Shown: positions 1 to 5,373 of the stretch, piece by piece
Position numbering within the stretch: the stretch's first letter is position 1
Layout: the number at the start of each line of letters is the position of its first letter
Assembly (NCBI GenBank): GCA_002368685.1
Contig: DFEN01000073.1
Location: 1-10,325 of the forward strand
Origin: Lachnospiraceae bacterium UBA3801
GTDB taxonomy: Bacteria; Bacillota; Clostridia; Lachnospirales; Lachnospiraceae
DNA length: 10,325 nt
Direction of reading: 5' to 3'
Notes under the pieces: model-generated
What the model saw: only the letters and a program-made list of their open reading frames with translations
The model's database searches: none
Told to the model about the DNA's origin: nothing
Made by a program: the position numbers and the translations under genes

Positions 1-269
1 GCAAGGAACTGATTTCCAAGTCCTTCACCCTTTGATGCACCTTTTACAAGTCCAGCTATATCAACAAACTCTATTGTGGCTGGTGTTGTCTTATCTGAAT
101 CATACATCTTTGTCAGAACATCCAGACGTTCATCTGGAACAGCAACTATTCCTACATTTGGATCTATTGTTGCAAAGGGATAATTTGCAGCAAGTGCTCC
201 AGCCTTTGTAAGCGAATTAAATAATGTAGATTTTCCAACATTTGGCAAACCGACTATACCAAGCTTCAT
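1..269 (-). CDS. ychF: YchF/OLA1-family P-loop ATPase, N-terminal part (runs off left edge)
   Basis: Reading leftward from an ATG at 269 gives 89 complete residues beginning [18 protein letters not shown], with no stop before the window edge. The Walker A/G1 loop GLPNVGKST is at residues 7-15 and the G3-like DIAGLVKGA segment is at about 70-78, followed by the GLGNQFL stretch typical of YchF. The family is a universally conserved Obg-related nucleotidase that prefers ATP, binds ribosomes and is tied to stress responses. The full protein is normally about 365 residues, so about three quarters lies outside the window. A GAAAGAGG ribosome site is spaced suitably before the ATG. It lies 69 bp downstream of the EamA transporter stop, with no obvious terminator between them, so read-through is possible. 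Family assignment is firm; only the N-terminal part is seen. Confidence 0.95.
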   Translation of the reverse strand, partial: MKLGIVGLPNVGKSTLFNSLTKAGALAANYPFATIDPNVGIVAVPDERLDVLTKMYDSDKTTPATIEFVDIAGLVKGASKGEGLGNQFL

Positions 270-338
270 ATTATGTAAACCTCTTTCATTTTATTTCTTA
301 ACACAACTCGTTATTTTATCATACTAATAGCTTTAATG

Positions 339-1244
339 CTACAGTTCATTTACGCTACTTTCACTACTTCTCTCTTCTTTATTACTGATCACAATACCCG
401 TTAGCACAAGTATTATTCCTATCAAAACCCATATCGTCATCTTTTCATGGAACCAAACAATTCCTATTAGAGTTGCAACAACCGGTTCTATAGAAGCAAT
501 AATTGAAGCGCGCCCATTTTCTACGCCTTTTAGGCCAATGGTATAAGTAAGATACGGAATAATTGTAGATACAAGCGCGAAAACTATCACTAGGCACACA
601 GTCGCCAGCGAACTAGTAACTACACTTGCTACATGAACAGGACTAGCAAAGAAAACCGTTGATATTGATGCAAACAGAAATGTATAAAAGCTAATCGTTG
701 AGGATTCATACCCTCTCTCAAGCGCATATCTACTAAATATAGAATATAGTGCATATCCAAGCCCGGCTCCCAGACCAATCATCAAGGTCTTAAAGCTTAG
801 CTTATCTCCACTACTGAAAACACCCGTAACAAAAATAAGCCCTACGAACGAGAGGATAAGAGCAATTATCTTTTGCTTCGTAAGCTTTTCTTTAAAACAA
901 AATAAAGAAATCACCATAACAAACGCTGGTGCTGTATATAGCAGAATTGCTGCTACCGACAGCGGCGCTATTGTGATTTCCTTGAAATAACACATATTAA
1001 AAAATACTATACTTAGGATTCCAGTTCCTAAGAAACACCATATCTCCTTAAATCTTATCTTAAACAGATTCCTATCCTTAATCAGCAGGAATGCAGCCAT
1101 AAAGATCATTGTCAGAATAGCTCTAATAAATACTATCTCCCAAGAGGTGAGTCCCATAGAATTAAGTGGTCTCACAAAAAGTCCCATGGCACCCCATAGA
1201 ACTCCTGCAAGTAATATTAAAAAGCTGTTGAAATATCGGTTCAT
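339..1244 (-). CDS. EamA/DMT-superfamily membrane exporter
   Basis: This encodes a very hydrophobic 301-residue protein with about ten membrane helices arranged as two EamA repeats (roughly residues 8-140 and 155-290). Each repeat ends in the family's typical pattern: YTAPAFVMVISLFCFKEKL in the first half and EPVVATLIGIVWFHEKM in the second. Drug/metabolite transporters of this type export amino acids, nucleobases or other small metabolites across the inner membrane; the substrate cannot be told here. The open frame extends to 1322, but I place the start at 1244 because AGGAG lies about 8 nt upstream. The extra 26 residues also overlap a likely promoter and palindrome and look unlike a membrane protein start. 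A charged, serine-rich tail (NKEERSSESSVNEL) ends the protein. Neighbours are the STAS gene upstream and ychF downstream, and neither suggests a substrate. Confidence 0.9.
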   Translation of the reverse strand: MNRYFNSFLILLAGVLWGAMGLFVRPLNSMGLTSWEIVFIRAILTMIFMAAFLLIKDRNLFKIRFKEIWCFLGTGILSIVFFNMCYFKEITIAPLSVAAILLYTAPAFVMVISLFCFKEKLTKQKIIALILSFVGLIFVTGVFSSGDKLSFKTLMIGLGAGLGYALYSIFSRYALERGYESSTISFYTFLFASISTVFFASPVHVASVVTSSLATVCLVIVFALVSTIIPYLTYTIGLKGVENGRASIIASIEPVVATLIGIVWFHEKMTIWVLIGIILVLTGIVISNKEERSSESSVNEL

Positions 1245-1258
1245 TCTTCCATCTCCTA

Positions 1259-1273
1259 ATGTATAGCATACAT
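1259..1273. promoter_or_regulatory. 15-bp palindrome at the EamA gene's predicted transcription start
   Basis: A perfect inverted repeat, ATGTAT-AGC-ATACAT, sits directly downstream of the proposed -10 box and 15 bp before the exporter's start codon. This is where a repressor dimer would block initiation. No regulator gene is adjacent. The arms are AT-rich and short, so chance is not excluded. Confidence 0.35.
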
Positions 1274-1274
1274 C

Positions 1275-1303
1275 AGAATAAACCTTATCCTTCATAAATT
1301 CAA
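1275..1303 (-). promoter_or_regulatory. Candidate promoter of the EamA exporter gene
   Basis: On the minus strand TTGAAT (1298-1303) and TATTCT (1275-1280) are separated by exactly 17 bp; each matches the sigma-A consensus at four of six positions. Transcription would begin near 1268, giving a short leader before the ATG at 1244. This supports the shorter start chosen for the exporter. Confidence 0.4.
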
Positions 1304-1335
1304 GCTGTAAAACACCGATCACCCTTCAGTCTAAA

Positions 1336-1641
1336 CTAACATAGATCTGAATATCCATTTTTTTTCACAAATTTTTTCATTTCTGGGTTTAAATTAATAA
1401 TCTTCAGATTTCCAAACTCCATTTTGAGCTTCTCAAAAACCCTGAGTTCCGATAGAGAAATATACTCAAGGCTTGAAACATCAATATGAGTCTTCGTGCT
1501 CTCACCTCTATTTATTATGCAGTATATCTCTCTTTCTAACTCAAGGATAGATTTTATATTTTCTCTCGCAGGCAGTTCGATAATCAGTTCACCATCTTGC
1601 TCCTTATACTTTATTTCTAATTGATTATTAGAATCACCCAT
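1336..1641 (-). CDS. Small single-domain STAS protein (anti-anti-sigma-like)
   Basis: This 101-residue protein has the STAS layout: an N-terminal beta hairpin, a helix (about 28-46), then the core strand THIDVSSLEYISLSELRVF (51-69), a helix, the strand NLKIINL (78-84), and a C-terminal amphipathic helix ending KKNGYSDL. STAS proteins such as SpoIIAA and RsbV bind anti-sigma kinases and are controlled by phosphorylation of a serine in a DSSG loop. Here that loop reads SLSE (62-65): the aspartate and glycine are lost and one serine (Ser64) lines up with the phosphorylated position. No partner kinase or sigma gene is nearby. The frame opens at 1656, but GGGAG about 8 nt before the ATG at 1641 favours the later start. 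Assignment rests on pattern, so it could be a divergent STAS fold with another role. Confidence 0.7.
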   Translation of the reverse strand: MGDSNNQLEIKYKEQDGELIIELPARENIKSILELEREIYCIINRGESTKTHIDVSSLEYISLSELRVFEKLKMEFGNLKIINLNPEMKKFVKKNGYSDLC

Positions 1642-1681
1642 CCACAGGTCTCCCATTTACATTAAACATTCTCCGCAACAT
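1634..1681 (-). CDS. Possible 15-codon leader ORF coupled to the STAS gene
   Basis: An ATG at 1681 follows a strong purine-rich ribosome site (GGGGGAG, about 4 nt upstream) and opens a 15-codon frame, MLRRMFNVNGRPVDG. Its TGA stop lies inside the first codons of the STAS gene: the two frames share 8 nt across ATGGGTGA. This is a classic arrangement for translational coupling. The ORF may instead be chance, with the GGGGGAG serving nothing. It has no recognisable product. Confidence 0.3.
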   Translation of the reverse strand: MLRRMFNVNGRPVDG

Positions 1682-1699
1682 GACTCTCCCCCGTGTTGC
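1675..1699. repeat. Inverted repeat between ldhA and the STAS gene
   Basis: GCAACA (1675-1680) and TGTTGC (1694-1699) form a perfect 6-bp stem with a 13-nt loop. The purine-rich GGGGGAG ribosome-like site lies in the loop on the minus strand, and the leader ORF's start codon overlaps the stem. No T-run follows on either strand, so it is not a standard terminator. It could modulate translation of the leader ORF. Confidence 0.3.
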
Positions 1700-1705
1700 C
1701 CTTAT

Positions 1706-2746
1706 CTAGAAACATTTATTTTCATGTGTTTGTTTGCAACTTGCAATATTCGAACATTTATAGCAGATTTCATTTGCACATACGCCCTTATCGAAGAATT
1801 CTCTGACATTATTCAGTGTGGTATCCGCTATATTCATTAGCGCTTCATTAGTAAGGAAGGCCTGATGAGATGTAACTATAACATTCGGCATCGAGATAAG
1901 TCTCGCCAGCGTATCATCATTAACAATATGATTTGAATAGTCATGGAAGAATACATTTGATTCCTCTTCGTAAACATCGAGGCAAGCAGCTCCAACATGG
2001 CGTGCCTTGATACCTTCCACAAGAGCTTCCGAATCAATCAGAGCGCCTCGCGAGGTATTGATAATAACAACACCCTTCTTCATCTGTTCTATACTCTCTG
2101 CATTAATCATATGAAGACTCTCATCCGTAAGCGGACAATGAAGGGAAATGATATCACTTCTGCTCCATAGCTCATCAAGAGAAACATATTCTATACCTGA
2201 ATCTTTGGCCGGGAACTTATCATAAGCGATAACATTCATTCCGAAGCCTCGACATATATCTATGAATATCCTTCCAATCTTACCTGTTCCTACTACACCG
2301 ACTGTCTTACCATGAAGATCAAATCCTGTCAGTCCATTTAGACTAAAATTGAAATCCTTGGTTCTGATATAAGCCTTGTGAATTCTTCTTATTGAAGTAA
2401 GCAGAAGTGCTATCGCATGCTCGGCTACTGCATAAGGTGAATAGGCTGGCACTCGCACAACATGTATCTTTCCAAAAGCATGCTCTATATCAACATTATT
2501 ATATCCAGCACAACGAAGAGCTATCAGCTTGACTCCCATTTTGTGAAGCTTATCAATCACGACAGAATTAACATCATCATTTACGAAAACACAGACAACA
2601 TCGCTGCCTTCTGCAAGCTTGTATGTATCTTCAGAAAGCCTTGTTTCAAAATAAGTTATTTCAAATTCCTCATTTTTGTTTGAATCAACAAAGGACTGTT
2701 TATCATAATCCTTCGAGTCAAAAAATGCTATTTTGATCTTATCCAT
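1706..2746 (-). CDS. ldhA: D-lactate dehydrogenase (LdhA type) with cysteine-rich C-terminal tail
   Basis: This 346-residue NAD-dependent 2-hydroxyacid dehydrogenase reduces pyruvate to D-lactate in the cytoplasm, recycling NADH during fermentation. Signature blocks match LdhA closely: CAGYNNVDI (79-87), VPAYSPYAVAEHAI (99-112), the nucleotide loop GTGKIG (153-158) with Asp176 as the NAD-selecting acid, HCPLT, NTSRGALID (230-238), and SHQAFLT (293-299). The catalytic trio is Arg233, Glu262 and His294. A textbook AAGGAGG lies 7 nt before the ATG. The body lines up with the end of E. coli LdhA (about 329 residues, from memory) near residue 328. About 18 further residues follow, giving five cysteines in the last 24 residues (323, 328, 331, 337, 345). 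It lies 53 bp after a small cysteine-rich gene and probably shares its transcript. The enzyme call is firm; D-lactate as product is very likely. Confidence 0.93.
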   Translation of the reverse strand: MDKIKIAFFDSKDYDKQSFVDSNKNEEFEITYFETRLSEDTYKLAEGSDVVCVFVNDDVNSVVIDKLHKMGVKLIALRCAGYNNVDIEHAFGKIHVVRVPAYSPYAVAEHAIALLLTSIRRIHKAYIRTKDFNFSLNGLTGFDLHGKTVGVVGTGKIGRIFIDICRGFGMNVIAYDKFPAKDSGIEYVSLDELWSRSDIISLHCPLTDESLHMINAESIEQMKKGVVIINTSRGALIDSEALVEGIKARHVGAACLDVYEEESNVFFHDYSNHIVNDDTLARLISMPNVIVTSHQAFLTNEALMNIADTTLNNVREFFDKGVCANEICYKCSNIASCKQTHENKCF

Positions 2747-2799
2747 AATTAAGCCTCCTTGTTTTTTTATTTATTACCTAATTATGATAATACCAAATT

Positions 2800-2994
2800 T
2801 TAAGCACTCTTTCTATATCTGTCTGGCATTCTTTCTTTAATAATTGTATCAATCAGCACATCCCTCTCATAGGCTTCCTTTACATCACGTTCATATACAA
2901 CCTCTGATTTACATTCCTCAAAGAAAGAGCAGCCCAGACAGCAGCCTTCACAATCCTTGTATCCCATAAACCAGAACTTAAGTCTTTCCCACAT
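2800..2994 (-). CDS. Small cysteine-rich protein of unknown function
   Basis: I do not recognise this 64-residue protein. It starts MWERLKFWFMGYKD, an aromatic stretch that could sit on a membrane or a partner. A compact cysteine cluster follows: C15, C18, C19, C22 and C28 (CxxCCxxCx5C), a plausible zinc or iron-sulfur site. The rest is highly charged and probably helical, with a tandem YERDV repeat at 34-38 and 42-46. The frame opens 15 nt earlier at 3009, but GGAGG lies about 8 nt before the ATG at 2994, so I prefer the shorter start. A perfect TATAAT box lies about 55 bp upstream, and ldhA follows after 53 bp, suggesting a two-gene unit. The last three cysteines have the same CxxCSx4C spacing as the LdhA tail. 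Confidence 0.75.
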   Translation of the reverse strand: MWERLKFWFMGYKDCEGCCLGCSFFEECKSEVVYERDVKEAYERDVLIDTIIKERMPDRYRKSA

Positions 2995-3046
2995 AATATC
3001 GACCTCCATTTCACTTTTTTCCTTTTCAAGTGTTCCTGATGGCCAT

Positions 3047-3052
3047 ATTATA
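3047..3052 (-). promoter_or_regulatory. Perfect TATAAT -10 box upstream of the small cysteine-rich gene and ldhA
   Basis: The minus strand reads GATTTATAATATGG, an exact sigma-A -10 hexamer, about 55 bp before the first start codon of the unit. At 16-18 bp upstream there is no good -35 match (AATAAA or similar); that position is occupied by an inverted repeat, so an activator or repressor may be involved. Transcription would start near 3040. Confidence 0.45.
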
Positions 3053-3058
3053 AATCAG

Positions 3059-3086
3059 AGGTGTGTCCCTTTATTACACCACACCT
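3059..3086. promoter_or_regulatory. Inverted repeat AGGTGTG-N14-CACACCT, possible operator
   Basis: Two perfect 7-bp arms (3059-3065 and 3080-3086) lie with centres 21 bp apart, two helical turns, just upstream of the TATAAT box where the -35 region belongs. This geometry fits a dimeric DNA-binding protein. It also abuts the terminator of the upstream gene, so it may simply be a second hairpin in a termination region. I do not recognise the motif. Confidence 0.35.
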
Positions 3087-3122
3087 AAAAGAGGCCGGCA
3101 GAAACAATCCCGCCGGCCTCTT
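3085..3122 (-). terminator. Rho-independent terminator of the MMPL-lipoprotein operon
   Basis: A perfect 11-bp GC-rich stem, AAGAGGCCGGC with GCCGGCCTCTT (3089-3099 and 3112-3122), encloses a 12-nt loop and runs into TTTT on the minus strand. It lies 11 bp after the lipoprotein stop. On the plus strand the T-rich stretch is displaced by several bases, so termination is mainly leftward. Confidence 0.88.
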
Positions 3123-3132
3123 CGTTCTCTTT

Positions 3133-5355
3133 TTATTCTACATTATTGTCTATCCCATCAATCTTGATGATAAATTTGGTTCTTGTTGTCATGTCTCCAC
3201 TAGCTCCACCAAATGACTGATAATCTCTGGCGGCTGCTTTCACACTATTTACATTATCAACAAAATCGTTTACTGCGCCTTCCTTTTCATTCAGCTTATC
3301 AACTAATTGATTTGTGGCACTCTGTAACTCCTCGGAACCGTCATTTAACGCCCCACTATTCCTCGACAAAGTATTAGTTCCGGTCTTCAGTGTTCCAACT
3401 CCATCATTTAAAGCTTTAGTACCGCTGTATAGAGAATCCGTTCCACTCTTCAACTGGCTCATACCACCTTCAAGTTCACCCGCTCCTGTATCCAGCTGCG
3501 AAAGTCCTTCAGTAAGCTGGCTTGTTCCTGAGGCCAGTGAGGATGTTCCAGCCTTAAGTGTATCTAGCTTACTGGAAAATCCGTCCATCGCATCTCCAAC
3601 CTTTCCAAGAGTAACTTCAGAACCTGCAGAAGCATAAGCATTTGCAACGTTTGTTACTGTTCCAGTAAAGGAATCACCACTGAAGCCTGCTGTGACCTGT
3701 GATATATACTTATCAAATTCTGTCAGATAGTTCTGATATTCCGCAGCGTAACCCTCTCCATAGCCTGTGCAATAAGCATTTCCGTAACCATCTCCATATC
3801 CTGCCAGATATATTCCATTTACCATAGCCTCAGCAGTAGCATCGTCAATAGTTCCACTATACTGAGCCTTAAGAGCCGCTACAATCTGTTCCTTCCACGC
3901 AGTAAGATTTTCATTATTTGCAGGATAGCTGGCATATCCAACAGCTGATTTTGCACGGTCCGCTGCATTACTAGCCTGACCTGCTCCTGCGTTTTGCGCC
4001 GCTGTCTCTACAGCTGCTTTTCCGCTAGTATTATAATCAACGACCTGTCTAACAGTTCCAGAATTAACAGAACCTCCAACTACCTCCGTTACTGCATTAC
4101 CGACATAAGTAGCTGTGTCTGTACCCAGCTTAGATTCAGCTGTGGATTTAATAGCCGCCTTTGTAGCATCATCAACCTCACCGCCTGCCATCTTTGTAAC
4201 ATCTGGGAGCTCTATCTCTTGAACAGCCTCATTTAGCTCAGAGGCCCCATCACTTATACTCTTGGATCCTGAATAAGCAGAATTAAGTCCATCCTTGATA
4301 TCCTCTGTTCCTGATGCCGCACTATCCATGCCGCTTTTAAGTGCTCCGGCTCCTGAATATAAAGTCTCGCTGCCTGAGTCCAGTTTATCAACTCCATCAT
4401 TTACCTTGTCAACCCCATTTGTGTATTCTGATATTCCTTCCACCAGGCTATCCATTCCGTCCTGATATTCTCCAGCCAGATCATTTATCTCCTTCTCAGT
4501 ATCTGATAGATTGATATCTTCCTCACCTAGTGTTTCAACGCTTGCAACAGTTATTGTCATTCCAAGATTGAAATCAACCGCATCCGCTTCTACTTCGAAA
4601 TAATCAGGAAGCTCTATATCCTCTTCCTCCAGTCCCAGGCTTTCCGTAAGTCCCGGCATACCATAACCTACAACTATATATCTTGAACCATCTGATATAA
4701 CCTTTGCATTTTCTGCTGTGACATTTACGAAACCATCCATATCAAGGGTCATACCTGTAGCCATAACGAATGGTGTATATACCTCTCCATCCTTAGCTGC
4801 ATTCTGATACTCATATCTGATTTTCACATGACCTGTCTTACCTGCAATATCTTCTGGAGTCGTTTCCTTACCATCTAGGTAATAGGTGGCTTTTACAGAA
4901 ACCGGTGCTGTCTCTGCGGTATGTCCCTGATAATATATGTCAGAACCACCAGCCTGCCAGGTAAGCTTCGTACCATCCTGGGAAAATGTCTCATCGCCCT
5001 TTACATTTTCTATATCAGTCAGTTTGCTGACATCCTTTATCTCATCCTTACCCTCAGGATTCTTTAGCCACTCATCTACTATAGTATCCTGAATCTCTCC
5101 ATTTGCATCCGAGATAAGATAAACAGTCTCCTCTTTGTCGACTTCTGCATCTGTTGCTGTGCCAAGTCCAAGACTTTTCTCGATAACTTCTGTCATTTCA
5201 TCCTCTTCACTGGATGCCTGAACATCAGCTGAATCTATTACAGAGGCACTATCTGAACTACCACAAGCCGCAAGACTACCTGCCATCATCATACTCATTG
5301 CTACTGCTACAGTCTTCTTTGTATTTTTTATATATGAACTATTCTTGATTCTCAT
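3133..5355 (-). CDS. Heptad-repeat rod lipoprotein, partner of MMPL transporter (YhgE/Pip-like repeats)
   Basis: This is a 740-residue exported protein. A basic, hydrophobic signal peptide ends in the lipobox LAAC, so Cys31 should be lipidated and the protein anchored outside the membrane. Residues about 78-277 look beta-rich. Then come two blocks of the XXXLXXG heptad repeat: glycines every 7 residues from 300 to 370 (eleven in exact register) and from 603 to 673 (one replaced by Asn). Such repeats occur in YhgE/Pip and EsaA-like proteins and in MMPL-linked proteins. The blocks flank an Ala/Gly-rich centre (378-590) with tyrosines every fourth residue (516-540). Unlike YhgE there are no C-terminal membrane helices. 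AGGAGG directly abuts an ATG at 5364; the ATG at 5355, 9 nt away, is better spaced. It follows the MMPL gene within 20 bp and is probably a rod-like cofactor of the pump. The exact role is unknown. Confidence 0.85.
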   Translation of the reverse strand: MRIKNSSYIKNTKKTVAVAMSMMMAGSLAACGSSDSASVIDSADVQASSEEDEMTEVIEKSLGLGTATDAEVDKEETVYLISDANGEIQDTIVDEWLKNPEGKDEIKDVSKLTDIENVKGDETFSQDGTKLTWQAGGSDIYYQGHTAETAPVSVKATYYLDGKETTPEDIAGKTGHVKIRYEYQNAAKDGEVYTPFVMATGMTLDMDGFVNVTAENAKVISDGSRYIVVGYGMPGLTESLGLEEEDIELPDYFEVEADAVDFNLGMTITVASVETLGEEDINLSDTEKEINDLAGEYQDGMDSLVEGISEYTNGVDKVNDGVDKLDSGSETLYSGAGALKSGMDSAASGTEDIKDGLNSAYSGSKSISDGASELNEAVQEIELPDVTKMAGGEVDDATKAAIKSTAESKLGTDTATYVGNAVTEVVGGSVNSGTVRQVVDYNTSGKAAVETAAQNAGAGQASNAADRAKSAVGYASYPANNENLTAWKEQIVAALKAQYSGTIDDATAEAMVNGIYLAGYGDGYGNAYCTGYGEGYAAEYQNYLTEFDKYISQVTAGFSGDSFTGTVTNVANAYASAGSEVTLGKVGDAMDGFSSKLDTLKAGTSSLASGTSQLTEGLSQLDTGAGELEGGMSQLKSGTDSLYSGTKALNDGVGTLKTGTNTLSRNSGALNDGSEELQSATNQLVDKLNEKEGAVNDFVDNVNSVKAAARDYQSFGGASGDMTTRTKFIIKIDGIDNNVE

Positions 5356-5373
5356 TTTCATCATCCTCCTACC

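Noticed and set aside
318..323. TATGAT as a separate -10 box for ychF
   Set aside because: No acceptable -35 at 16-19 bp; in such AT-rich DNA a single near-match is not enough evidence.
1245..1322. N-terminal 26-residue extension of the EamA exporter
   Set aside because: It lacks a ribosome site, overlaps a probable promoter and palindrome, and the start at 1244 has a good AGGAG.
2462..2683. Plus-strand 73-codon open frame inside ldhA
   Set aside because: Antisense to a clear enzyme gene; composition is low-complexity Ile/Ser-rich and unsupported.
2781..2791. ATTATGATAAT palindrome before ldhA
   Set aside because: Short, pure AT apart from the centre, and in a very AT-rich spacer; likely chance.
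3314..3637. Plus-strand open frame of 107 codons inside the lipoprotein gene
   Set aside because: It is the antisense of the second heptad block; its Ser/Pro/Val-rich text is a by-product of the repeat codons. No ribosome site supports it.
3729..3830. DNA-level tandem repeat or slippage in the Gly-Tyr segment
   Set aside because: The codons differ between units, so the periodicity is at protein level rather than a recent DNA duplication.
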